Source of the DNA: Rhodocyclaceae bacterium | GTDB lineage: Bacteria > Pseudomonadota > Gammaproteobacteria > Burkholderiales > Rhodocyclaceae | Reading direction: 5' to 3' | Assembly (NCBI GenBank): GCA_028714035.1 | Contig: JAQTNA010000012.1 | Coordinates: 1-64,000 of the forward strand | DNA: 64,000 bases | In this document: in pieces, positions 6,486 to 15,214 of the stretch | How the letters are laid out: each line of letters opens with the position of its first letter | Numbering within the stretch: position 1 is the first letter of the stretch | Notes under the pieces: generated by a model | Told to the model about the DNA's origin: nothing | The model's database searches: none | What the model saw: only the letters and a program-made list of their open reading frames with translations | Position numbers and translations under genes: made by a program

Positions 6486-7520
6486 ATGAATCTGACCCTT
6501 GAAGACTTCGATTACGATCTTCCGCCGGAACTGATCGCCCAGCAACCTCTGCCACAACGCAGTTCCAGCCGCCTCCTGCTGGTGGATGGTCCGGAACTGG
6601 CCGATGGGCGCTTCCTTGATCTCCCTTCGCTGCTGGCCCCGGGGGATTTGCTGGTATTCAACGACACGAGGGTACTGCACGCCCGCCTCTACGGCGCCAA
6701 GGAGAGTGGCGGCAAGATCGAGGTCATGGTGGAGCGGCCGGTGGGCAAGCACGAGGCACTGGCCCAGGTGCGCGCCAGCAAGTCGCCCAGGGCCGGCTCG
6801 TTCCTGCTGCTGGAAGGCGGCCTGCGGGTGGAGGTCCTGGGACGGGCCGGAGAGTTCTTCCACCTGCGTTTTCCCGGCGAAGAAGACCTGGTCGTGCTGC
6901 TGGAACGGCATGGCCGCCTGCCCCTGCCGCCCTACATCGAGCGTCCGGCGGAGGATGCGGACGAAGGGCGCTACCAGACGGTCTTTGCCCGCACCCCCGG
7001 TTCGGTGGCCGCACCCACGGCGGGACTGCACTTCGATGATGCGCTGCTGGCGGACATCCGGGCACGAGGCGTGGCGACGGCTTTCGTCACCCTGCACGTG
7101 GGCGCCGGCACCTTCCAGCCGGTGCGGGAACACGAACTCTCCCGCCACCGCATGCACCGGGAACGCTACCTGATCCCGGAAGAGACGGTAGGCGCCATCC
7201 AAGCCTGTCGGCAGAGGGGCGGCCGGGTGATCTGCGTCGGCACCACCAGCCTGCGCGCCCTGGAAGGTGCGGCGAGCGCCGGGGAACTGCGGGCCGGTAG
7301 CGGTGAAACGGAGATATTCATCCTGCCGGGACATGAATTCCGGGTGGCGGACGGCCTGGTGACCAACTTCCACCTGCCCAAGTCCACCCTGCTCATGCTG
7401 GTGTCGGCGTTCGCCGGGCTCGACACCATGCGCGCCGCCTACCGCCACGCCATCGCCGAGCGCTACCGCTTCTTCAGTTATGGCGATGCCATGTTCCTGG
7501 CACGACGGCTGAAGGCCTGA
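6486..7520 (+). CDS. queA: S-adenosylmethionine:tRNA ribosyltransferase-isomerase
   Basis: QueA transfers and isomerises the ribosyl group of S-adenosylmethionine onto preQ1 in tRNA, giving epoxyqueuosine, in the cytoplasm. The 344-residue length and motifs such as [16 protein letters not shown] at the N-terminus, [27 protein letters not shown] and [16 protein letters not shown] are typical. I chose the ATG at 6486, where the family sequence starts; the frame continues upstream without similarity. It is convergent with waaA (33 bp between the stop codons). I see no tgt gene after it in this window. Confidence 0.96.
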   Translation: MNLTLEDFDYDLPPELIAQQPLPQRSSSRLLLVDGPELADGRFLDLPSLLAPGDLLVFNDTRVLHARLYGAKESGGKIEVMVERPVGKHEALAQVRASKSPRAGSFLLLEGGLRVEVLGRAGEFFHLRFPGEEDLVVLLERHGRLPLPPYIERPAEDADEGRYQTVFARTPGSVAAPTAGLHFDDALLADIRARGVATAFVTLHVGAGTFQPVREHELSRHRMHRERYLIPEETVGAIQACRQRGGRVICVGTTSLRALEGAASAGELRAGSGETEIFILPGHEFRVADGLVTNFHLPKSTLLMLVSAFAGLDTMRAAYRHAIAERYRFFSYGDAMFLARRLKA

Positions 7521-7553
7521 AGCCGGCCATCCCGGCCAGGAGCGCCGTGCGCC

Positions 7554-8843
7554 CTACTGGGCGGCAGGGGCCGCCGCTTCCGGCGCGGCCTTGCGCTTGA
7601 GCAAGCCGGCGATGATGGAGAGGGTCTGCTTGGTGGCGCCGCGGTGGGCCGCCGAAAACTGGCGCCCGGCCACGCCCATGGCTTCCCGGGCATTGGCGTC
7701 GGAGAACAGCACCCGGGTCAGGGCGATGAGTTCATCGGCGTCGGCCACACGCAGGGTGGCCCCCACCTGAATCGCCTTCTCGGTGGCATCCAGGAAGTTG
7801 TACGTGTGCGGTCCCACCAGCACGGGACGCCCGATGGCGCAGGCTTCGATCAGGTTCTGCCCGCCCAGGGGCAGGAGGCTGCCGCCGACGAAAGCCACAT
7901 CGCAGGCGGTGTAATAAGCAAACATCTCGCCCATGCTATCCCCCAGCAGCACCTGGGTATCGGCCTCCACCGGCTGACCCAGGCTGCGCCGCTGGACCTT
8001 GAAGCCCCGCGCCTGCGCCAGGTGCTCCACTTCATGGAAACGCTCCGGGTGGCGCGGCACGATGAGCAGCAAGGCTCCCGCGAGGGGCTTTTTCACCAGG
8101 GCATCCAGCAACGCCTTCTCCTCCCCATCCCGGGTGCTGGCCGCCAGCAGCACCAGGCGCGAGCCGATCAGGCGGCGCAGGAAGGCGCCGGTGGACAGCT
8201 GGTCCGGCGGCGGCACGGCATCGAACTTGACGTTGCCCACCACCTGTATGTTTTCCGCCCCCAGATCGTGCAGGCGGGACGCATCCTCGTCGGTCTGCGC
8301 CGCCACCGCGGAGAGGCTCATCATGGTCTGGCGCGTGAGCCGCGGAAAGCGGGCATAGCGCCCGGCCGAGCGCTGGGAGAGCCGGGCATTTGCCAGCAGC
8401 AGGGGAATGCCCCGGGACCGGCATTCCGCCGTGAGATTGGGCCATATCTCCGTTTCCATGATGATGCCTATGGATGGGCGGAAATGCTCCAGGAAGCGAG
8501 CCATGGCGAAGGAATAGTCGTAGGGCAGATAGACGCGCAGAACACCCGGCCCGAAGAGTTGCAGGGAGCGAGCGCGGCCCGTGGGCGTCATGTGGGTAAA
8601 TAGGATTTCCGCTTCCGGGTAGGCCTCGCGCAAACCCTTGACCAAGGGCTGGGCGGCCTGGGTCTCGCCCACCGAGACCGCATGAATCCAGATGATCGGC
8701 CCCGACGGCGACGCATCGTAGAGACCGAAACGCTCCCCCATCTTCTGGCGATACTCCGGCAGCCGGCGCCCTTTCCACCAGACGCGGAGGAATATGAGGG
8801 GCAGGAGGAAAAAGGTCAGCAGGGAATAAAGAAAGCGTGACAT
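7554..8843 (-). CDS. waaA: 3-deoxy-D-manno-octulosonic acid (Kdo) transferase
   Basis: WaaA adds Kdo to lipid IVA at the inner face of the cytoplasmic membrane, the first step of LPS core assembly. The 429-residue protein has an N-terminal membrane anchor (FLYSLLTFFLLPLIFL), the conserved HAVSVGETQAAQPL with the catalytic glutamate, and the C-terminal nucleotide-sugar site (GGSLLPLGGQNLIEACAIG). I chose the ATG at 8843; a TTG 4 codons upstream is possible. It is divergent from the adjacent transferase gene at 8941, with a shared promoter region of about 100 bp. Confidence 0.95.
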   Translation of the reverse strand: MSRFLYSLLTFFLLPLIFLRVWWKGRRLPEYRQKMGERFGLYDASPSGPIIWIHAVSVGETQAAQPLVKGLREAYPEAEILFTHMTPTGRARSLQLFGPGVLRVYLPYDYSFAMARFLEHFRPSIGIIMETEIWPNLTAECRSRGIPLLLANARLSQRSAGRYARFPRLTRQTMMSLSAVAAQTDEDASRLHDLGAENIQVVGNVKFDAVPPPDQLSTGAFLRRLIGSRLVLLAASTRDGEEKALLDALVKKPLAGALLLIVPRHPERFHEVEHLAQARGFKVQRRSLGQPVEADTQVLLGDSMGEMFAYYTACDVAFVGGSLLPLGGQNLIEACAIGRPVLVGPHTYNFLDATEKAIQVGATLRVADADELIALTRVLFSDANAREAMGVAGRQFSAAHRGATKQTLSIIAGLLKRKAAPEAAAPAAQ

Positions 8844-8940
8844 CGAGCGTCTCAAGGAAGAGGGGAACGGGAAACCGCCAGGCTCGGGCAGCGGCAGCCG
8901 CCCAGTGTAAAATGCCCCCTTCCATCAAAGGTTGAATTAT

Positions 8941-9705
8941 ATGCCACCCACCCGCCAGCCGTTATCCGCGGTCATCATCACCCTCGATTGCGTGCGGACC
9001 CTGCCGGAATGTCTGGACAGTCTGGCCTTCGCCGACGAGATACTGGTGGTGGACAGCGGTAGCCGGGACGGCACCGTGGAACTGGCCGAGTCCCGCGGCG
9101 CCCGGGTGATCCGGCAGGACTGGCTGGGATTCGGGCCGCAGAAACAGTTCGCCGTGGAAGCTGCCCGCCATGACTGGGTGCTGTGCGTGGATTCGGACGA
9201 GCGGGTGAGCCCCGGTTTGCGGGCCAACATCGAGTCGGCTTTGGTCCAGCCCGCCTTTCCGGCCTACCGCTTTCCGCGCTGTAATCGCTTCCTGGGACGC
9301 ATGCTGCGGCATGGCGAGGGTTATCCGGACTGGAGCCTGCGCCTGTTCGATCGCCGCCAGGCCCGCTGGTCCGACGACCCGGTGCATGAGAAGGTCCTGA
9401 CGCAAGGCCTCGTGGGAAAACTCAAAGGCGACCTCCTGCACGAATCCGCGGAGACCCTGGAAAACTACCTCGCCAAGCAGAACCGCTACACCAGCCTCGC
9501 GGCGGCCCGGATGGCCGAGCAAGGGAAGGAGGCCGGCTGGGCCAAGGTGCTGGGCAGTCCGCTCCTGCGCTTCATCAAGTTCTATATCCTGCGCCTGGGC
9601 TTCCTGGACGGACTGCCCGGCTTCATCCACATCGTGATCGGCTGCGGCACCGCCTTCGCCAAGTACTCGAAGCTCCTGGAACGGAGGACAACGAAGAAAT
9701 CGTGA
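8941..9705 (+). CDS. family 2 glycosyltransferase, WaaE-like LPS core
   Basis: The 254-residue protein has a GT2 fold: LSAVIITLDCVRTLPECLDS, EILVVDSGSRDGTVELAES and the metal site CVDSDERV. The compact size and the AFADEILVVDSGS block resemble WaaE/KdtX transferases that add a hexose to the first heptose of the LPS core, consistent with its position between waaA and waaC. I chose the ATG at 8941, which has AAAGG upstream, over a TTG at 8932. The exact sugar cannot be told from sequence. It is convergent with waaC, with only 6 bp between the stops. Confidence 0.85.
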   Translation: MPPTRQPLSAVIITLDCVRTLPECLDSLAFADEILVVDSGSRDGTVELAESRGARVIRQDWLGFGPQKQFAVEAARHDWVLCVDSDERVSPGLRANIESALVQPAFPAYRFPRCNRFLGRMLRHGEGYPDWSLRLFDRRQARWSDDPVHEKVLTQGLVGKLKGDLLHESAETLENYLAKQNRYTSLAAARMAEQGKEAGWAKVLGSPLLRFIKFYILRLGFLDGLPGFIHIVIGCGTAFAKYSKLLERRTTKKS

Positions 9706-9711
9706 CGCCCC

Positions 9712-10728
9712 TCAACTCCGGTCCAGCAGGGCGCAGGCAGCCGCCACGACTTCCGCCGCTTCCGGCGGCGCCCCCAGGTCACCCAGGTTGCGGATGAGCG
9801 GCGACCAGTAGCCCTCCGTCTTCCAGCGCGGCGAATCGCAATAGAGTTCCACGGTGGGCCGGCCCAGGACCGCGGAGAGGTGGGTCAGGCCGGTGTCCAC
9901 GCCCAGGGTCAGGCTGGCACCGGCGATGATGCCGAAGGCCTCCTGGAGCCGGAAGGCCTCGGGCACCCGCGCCCCCGGAATCCGCGCGGCCAGGCGCTCG
10001 CTTATCGCGCGCTCCGCCGCATTGCCCCAGGGAAAGAGCACGGTCAACCCGTGATCGGCCAGTTCGCGGCCCAGAACGACCCAGTTCTCGTCGGCCCAGC
10101 GCTTGGCGTCCCGCGCCGTGGCATGAAAGCAGAGCGCATAGGGGCCGAGCCCGGCATATCCCGCCGGGGGGACGGGCAGCCAACCGTCCGGAAAGAACCT
10201 GGGCAGGGCCGCCGCCCGTTCCGGAAAGGCCATGTCCATCGCCGCCGCGGCGACCCGGCGCGAGCGATCCACCGCATGGCATTGGGCGGGCACTTGCACC
10301 GCCCGGTTGTAGAACAGCCGGGCCAGGGGCTCGTAGCCGGAGTAGTCGGTGCGGTTGGCCAGGCCGGCGATCACGGCCCCCGGCGCCCGCCCCGCCATGC
10401 GCGTCACCAGGGCCGACTTGATGAGCCCCTGGGTCTCAATCACCAGGTCGTAGGGCGTCTGCCGCAGTTGCGCCCGGCAGCGTCCCAGTTCCGCCCAGGT
10501 CTCGCCCTTGAACAGTCCCTTCTTCCAGCGCCTGAGGGCAATGGAAATAACGTTGTCCACGCCCCGGAAACCTTCCCGCGTGCGCAGGGGTTCGAGCAGA
10601 TCCACGTAACCCTCCTCCACCACCCAATCCACCCGCGCCTCCGGGAACCGGGCACGCACATCCCACACGATCGGCAGGTTGTGCAGGACATCGCCCAGAG
10701 AGGAAAGTTTGACGAGGAGGATGTTCAT
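9712..10728 (-). CDS. waaC: lipopolysaccharide heptosyltransferase I
   Basis: WaaC adds the first L-glycero-D-manno-heptose to Kdo. The 338-residue GT9 protein begins MNILLVKLSSLGDVLHNLP, typical for the family, and has the nucleotide-sugar site GVDTGLTHLSAVLGRPTVELY near its end. The ATG at 10728 (GAGGAGG lies inside the gene, no strong site upstream) was chosen because the family sequence begins there; 64 further upstream codons are open but unrelated. It works with hldE (58.2 kb) that supplies the heptose precursor. Confidence 0.94.
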   Translation of the reverse strand: MNILLVKLSSLGDVLHNLPIVWDVRARFPEARVDWVVEEGYVDLLEPLRTREGFRGVDNVISIALRRWKKGLFKGETWAELGRCRAQLRQTPYDLVIETQGLIKSALVTRMAGRAPGAVIAGLANRTDYSGYEPLARLFYNRAVQVPAQCHAVDRSRRVAAAAMDMAFPERAAALPRFFPDGWLPVPPAGYAGLGPYALCFHATARDAKRWADENWVVLGRELADHGLTVLFPWGNAAERAISERLAARIPGARVPEAFRLQEAFGIIAGASLTLGVDTGLTHLSAVLGRPTVELYCDSPRWKTEGYWSPLIRNLGDLGAPPEAAEVVAAACALLDRS

Positions 10729-11346
10729 GGGGCTATTGACCCGAAGAAAATGAAAATGGAGGGCAACCATACCCGAAATCGCTCCATAACAGAACCTGGC
10801 GCAGCTCTTGGAAGTGGGTAAGTACTCAGACCGAAGGTAGTCCATGGGATAATTTGCACGTTTCTCCACGGAGTCGGTAGGTAATGGCGCGTCGTCGCAG
10901 CCCCAGTTTTTCAAACCCAAACATTCGGCATATCGGTTGCAAACCCATGATCGTCGAATACTCGCCTGGTCGCTGTTGGTGTGGCGACAGGTTGAACGGC
11001 ACGAAAATCATGCAGGCCAGCGACCGCTGCTAACATGCGGCCGGCTCACTTATGGTGCCGCAGCAGGTCATGATGGGGTCGCTGGACATTCTTACGTTCC
11101 TACAGGAAGGGATTCGTAAGGCGGTTGTTGTCCGGAACATCCTTAGTAGGGTGTTGAAATTCTATTTGAGCGAACCGGAAACGGGTAATTTTGACAAACT
11201 TCACTCCGAGGCCTGCTCAAAATCCGACAAAACAGATTCAAACGAGGCCATTTTATTGCGGGTAATTAGTTGATTATGGTAATGATTTTTGAATTTCAAC
11301 ACCCTGTTAACCACTTTTGTAGGGATATTACGCCAGCAGGCTGTCA
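10729..11346. other. 618-bp gap between waaC and the O-antigen locus
   Basis: No convincing gene is seen. The main structure is a 158-bp element with 15-bp inverted ends (11148-11305), annotated separately. The short frames here have no recognisable protein features. The gap separates the conserved core genes from the variable O-antigen locus and probably includes the promoters for both sides. Confidence 0.5.
11148..11305. mobile_element. MITE-like element with 15-bp terminal inverted repeats
   Basis: AGGGTGTTGAAATTC (11148-11162) and its exact reverse complement (11291-11305) bound a 158-bp, AT-richer, non-coding interior. The sequences just outside, TTAG on the left and TTAA on the right, both fit the YTAR type of target site used by some IS5-group elements but are not identical, so no target duplication is proven. 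The size and lack of a transposase suggest a MITE or a heavily deleted insertion sequence. Confidence 0.5.
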
Positions 11347-12678
11347 GTGCGGCGAGCCTTACGCACAAGCATTATCAGGATCATGCTAATCAAGTACAAC
11401 ATTTTGGCGGCGGTGGGCGCCGTCGTCGGCATTCTAAATACTATCCTGACATGGAAGCTGTTCGGCGCCTCTCAAGAAGCGGATGTCTGGCTGCTTGGGC
11501 TAGCCGTCATGAACACGCTGAGCATGCTTGTTCTCGTTGGCGTTGATCAATTTCTCGTCTTTTACACAGGTATATTGACGAAGCGTTCTGACGAGGCGGG
11601 TCTTTTCGTTTCCTTCTCTGCGGGCTGGGCACTGCTATCGGGTGTGGCCTTCGCACTTGTTTGCCTTGCGGCAGCGGACCTTGTCGTGTCGTGGTTTGGC
11701 GACGGGTTGAGTCCGAATACAAAATTCAGCGCCGTTAGCGTACTCACCCTCCTACTGCCACAGGTGGCGGCAGCACCGCTGGTACACGTTGCACGGTGCG
11801 CATTAAATGCTCACGGGAAATACGGGCGCTCGTATGCCCTATCCCTTATTGCCCCGGGCATCCTGCTACTTGCCCTGCTGTACTTCGTGGCGGCTGGCGG
11901 CGGCGGCGCGCTCCCATTAGGCTGGACATCAGCGGCCGCAGCTGCAGTGCAACTGACGGCGTGCGGAATAATGCTCCGCCCTTGGTACGCTCCTTGGCGA
12001 GGCCCTGTGCCGGCGGATTTTCGGGCGCTGGTTGCGAACAGCGTCGGCATGCGCATTGGGCATTCCTTTCACAATTTCATGTTTGGCCTCATTCTAAATA
12101 ACGCACTCTCCCATCTGGCGCCAGGAATGATTTCGATCTTCCAGTACGCAAAACGCTTTGCTGACGGGGTATCCTCAGTGACAGTTGGGCCCCAGAACAA
12201 TATCTATCACGCTCGGCAGGCACAGGCATGGGCAACTCATGACCTGCATCGGTTTCGCGCCAACGTAAAATCATTTTTGACAATTACGTCGCCTCTCTTT
12301 GTATCTGCTGCGATACTAACCGTTGTGTGCATGCCCTGGCTGCTAGGCTTGCTGAGCCAGGCCGAGGACGCGAATACCGTTTACACAATCAAGACGACAT
12401 TCACGGTTCTCATGGTATGGCAGGCTATTGTGGCCGTCGAGACCATATTTGTCGGTGTGGTGGTAACGTCTAGACAGAGCGCGGTTCTGATTTGCGTGAA
12501 CGGAGTTTTCGTCGGTCTCTTTTATACCGCAGTCCAGTTCATGGCACCCGGCCATCCGGTTTGGTATATCGCACTTAGCGTAGCGGCAGTGCAAGCCACC
12601 AGCTTGGTTGGTTTTGCCGCGGCTGCCGCAGTGCTCGTACGGAAACATTTTTCCTCTACGGTACGCATCCAGAGGTAG
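11347..12678 (+). CDS. wzx: Wzx/MVF-type polysaccharide flippase
   Basis: The 443-residue protein has about 12-14 hydrophobic segments, beginning LAAVGAVVGILNTILTWKLFG, followed by the acidic loop GASQEADVW seen in MVF/MurJ-like flippases. Such proteins turn undecaprenyl-linked oligosaccharides across the inner membrane. It is shorter than MurJ (about 510), which, with the neighbouring glycosyltransferases, favours an O-unit flippase. The start may be this GTG or the ATG at 11383; neither has a strong ribosome site. The next gene begins 4 bp after its stop. Confidence 0.75.
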   Translation: MRRALRTSIIRIMLIKYNILAAVGAVVGILNTILTWKLFGASQEADVWLLGLAVMNTLSMLVLVGVDQFLVFYTGILTKRSDEAGLFVSFSAGWALLSGVAFALVCLAAADLVVSWFGDGLSPNTKFSAVSVLTLLLPQVAAAPLVHVARCALNAHGKYGRSYALSLIAPGILLLALLYFVAAGGGGALPLGWTSAAAAAVQLTACGIMLRPWYAPWRGPVPADFRALVANSVGMRIGHSFHNFMFGLILNNALSHLAPGMISIFQYAKRFADGVSSVTVGPQNNIYHARQAQAWATHDLHRFRANVKSFLTITSPLFVSAAILTVVCMPWLLGLLSQAEDANTVYTIKTTFTVLMVWQAIVAVETIFVGVVVTSRQSAVLICVNGVFVGLFYTAVQFMAPGHPVWYIALSVAAVQATSLVGFAAAAAVLVRKHFSSTVRIQR

Positions 12679-12682
12679 ATCA

Positions 12683-13723
12683 ATGCCAAAAATCAGTGTC
12701 GTTCTTCCAACTTTCAACCGGGCTAGCTATCTCGACGCAGCCATTGAGAGCGTACTCGCCCAGCGGGGAGCAGACCTTGAACTCGTCATCTCCGATAATT
12801 GCTCCTCGGATGCAACCGTTGATGTAGTGAGGAAATATCTAGAAGACCCCCGGGTCCGCTACTTCCGGAACGAAGAAAATATCGGTATGGTTCGCAACTG
12901 GCACAAGGCAGTTTTTGACCTCGCCTCTGCCGACTGGTTCATGCTGTTGTCGGACGATGATTACCTAGTAGATCCGGATTATTTGGCCAAAGCCAGTGAC
13001 CTTATAGACAATAATGACCTACTCACGCTGGTCTATGCTGATGGTTATTTGCTAGATGAAGAGACGGGCAACCGGACATTGCTGGACCTACCATTTTCCG
13101 GCGTCGTGCCCGGAGGAAAAATATTCGCGTCCCGAGGCACGGTCGCGCCGCAGGATTTCACTCTTTGCAATGTCCTATTCGACCGGAACAGAGCCGCCGA
13201 ACTGGGTGCCTTCTCCAACCCTGATAACCTGTCGTGCGACTCAGAGCTATTCCTAAAATTAGCCGCCATAGGGTATGTTGGAATCATTAAAGGACCCGTG
13301 TCCGTCTATCGTTCCCACCCCGGAAATCTAATAAAGACTGTTAGCAAGTCCGCTCGGTTTGCCTACGGGGGCATTGATGCATTCGTTTCTCCCTATATTT
13401 TTTCGAAGGGGCGAATTAGTGAGGAATCGCGTCTTGATTTTCGCCGAAATACGAAGATAGAGCGCCTCATCGCTAGACTCCTGCTGGTCATCGCCTGTCA
13501 CGACTGGGCACTCTACCTCAAGTGTCGCGGGGAACTTGAAAACACGGTACCCGAACTGTGCTCGCCAATATCTGGCTCGACTGGTTATAGATTAATCCTG
13601 TTTCTGTGCCGTTTCGGGGGCTGGTTCTTACCTTTGTATATGGAAGCCCGTAATTGGATAACGGCATTATATAGGCGATGGCAACGGGTAATGGTAAAGA
13701 ATAGAGGATGCCTACCAGAATAA
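12683..13723 (+). CDS. family 2 glycosyltransferase
   Basis: The 346-residue protein has a GT2 catalytic domain: ISVVLPTFNRASYLDAAIES at the start, VISDNCSSDATVDVVRKY, and the metal-binding LLSDDDYLV. The ATG at 12683 lies 4 bp after the flippase stop, so the two are probably one operon. It likely adds a sugar to the O-unit on the cytoplasmic face; donor and acceptor are unknown. This gene and the flippase are less GC-rich than the core genes on either side, hinting at separate acquisition. Confidence 0.85.
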   Translation: MPKISVVLPTFNRASYLDAAIESVLAQRGADLELVISDNCSSDATVDVVRKYLEDPRVRYFRNEENIGMVRNWHKAVFDLASADWFMLLSDDDYLVDPDYLAKASDLIDNNDLLTLVYADGYLLDEETGNRTLLDLPFSGVVPGGKIFASRGTVAPQDFTLCNVLFDRNRAAELGAFSNPDNLSCDSELFLKLAAIGYVGIIKGPVSVYRSHPGNLIKTVSKSARFAYGGIDAFVSPYIFSKGRISEESRLDFRRNTKIERLIARLLLVIACHDWALYLKCRGELENTVPELCSPISGSTGYRLILFLCRFGGWFLPLYMEARNWITALYRRWQRVMVKNRGCLPE

Positions 13724-13856
13724 TAGACGGCGGACCCGACTTTCGTAATATGCCAGTGAACTTCAACATTTACTTCCCATATGCATTCAGGCTGATGCGC
13801 GAAATGGATCAGGTTTTTGGTTCCACAAGGTAGTGCATGCAAGAGGTAGCAAATTC

Positions 13857-14957
13857 ATGGTTCCACTAAAGGTACTCGTATTGCCCCGTTATGCAAAGCT
13901 GGGTGCCAGCAGCCGGCTCCGTTTTGAGCAGTATTTCCCCTACCTGGAGTCCCACGGCATCTCGGTGGTCGCCGCACCCCTTCTGGATGACGCCTATCTG
14001 CGGCAACTGTACGGCAAACAGGGACGCTCACCCTGGCACCTGCTGGTGCGCTACATCGGGCGGTTGCGCGAGCTGACGGCTGCCGGACAGTTCGATCTCG
14101 TCTGGCTGGAAAAGGAGTTCCTGCCCTGGCTCCCCGGCGGGGTGGAAGCCTGGTTGGCGCGACACCTGCCGCCGCTGGCCATAGACTATGATGACGCCAT
14201 TTTTCACAATTACGACCGGCATGCCTCGCCCCTGGTGCGCCACCTGCTCGGCGGCAAGATCGCCCGCCTCGTACGCCAGTCCGCCCTCGTCGTCGCGGGC
14301 AACCCCTATCTGGCCGATTACGCGCAGCGCGCCGGTGCCCCGGCAGTGACTATCCTTCCCACCGTCATTGACCTGGAGCGTTATCCGGAAACCGGCGTGG
14401 AACGCAGCGAGGAATTCCGTGTCGGCTGGATCGGCTCCCCCAGCACCGTGCACTACCTGGAATCCGTGTTGCCGGCCCTGGCGGCGGTGGCACGGGAACT
14501 TCCCCTGCGCCTGGTCCTGGTAGGGGGGAAACTGCCGGGCCGGCAGCCCTTCGCCGTCACCGAACTGCCCTGGTCCGAGAGCACGGAAGTACGGGACATC
14601 GGCAGCTTCGATGTCGGTATCATGCCCCTGCCGGACGAGGCATGGGAACGCGGCAAGTGCGGCTACAAACTCGTACAGTACATGGCGTGCAGCAAGCCTA
14701 TCATTGCCTCTCCGGTGGGCATCAACCAGGAAATCGTTACCGAGGGAGAAGACTGTGGTCTGTTGGCGGGAGACACCCTATCGTGGACACAAGCCCTGCG
14801 CACCCTGGCCGGCGACGTCAAACTGTGCCGGCGCCTGGGGCAAGCCGGCCGACGCAAGGTCGAGGCCCGCTACTGCGTGCAGGCCACGGCCCCCCTCCTG
14901 CTCGCCTCACTGCGCCGGGCAGCTTTCGAATCATCCCGAAGGTCCGTGCCCGGGTAG
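13857..14957 (+). CDS. family 4 glycosyltransferase
   Basis: The 366-residue protein begins LKVLVLPRYAKLGASSRLRF and has a GT-B fold with RVGWIGSPSTVHYLESVLP as the start of the second domain and the nucleotide-sugar region GKCGYKLVQYMACSKPIIASPVG. The ATG at 13857 was chosen over a GTG at 13833, because AGAGG precedes it, though the spacing is long. It probably acts in O-antigen or capsule assembly; the sugar is unknown. GC content returns to the level of the core genes here. Confidence 0.8.
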   Translation: MVPLKVLVLPRYAKLGASSRLRFEQYFPYLESHGISVVAAPLLDDAYLRQLYGKQGRSPWHLLVRYIGRLRELTAAGQFDLVWLEKEFLPWLPGGVEAWLARHLPPLAIDYDDAIFHNYDRHASPLVRHLLGGKIARLVRQSALVVAGNPYLADYAQRAGAPAVTILPTVIDLERYPETGVERSEEFRVGWIGSPSTVHYLESVLPALAAVARELPLRLVLVGGKLPGRQPFAVTELPWSESTEVRDIGSFDVGIMPLPDEAWERGKCGYKLVQYMACSKPIIASPVGINQEIVTEGEDCGLLAGDTLSWTQALRTLAGDVKLCRRLGQAGRRKVEARYCVQATAPLLLASLRRAAFESSRRSVPG

Positions 14958-15214
14958 CGCGCCTTCAACTTGAACTGGCTCTCAAAATTCGGCCAACGTC
15001 GGCGCAAACTTCACCGCATTGACCTCAAACCCTCCTTTCCAGTCCTGATGAGCATCGCTTCCCCCTTGCATTCACCGATCATCCGCGCCAAGCTCGCGCA
15101 GAATATGCCACACAGGACGCATCTTCGACTCCGGGTCGGGCCGAGCGTCGGCTCGTTCGGTTTGGGCCACCAGACCGGGCCGGCGATCGGGCACGAGAGG
15201 GAGGCCGGCTAGAC

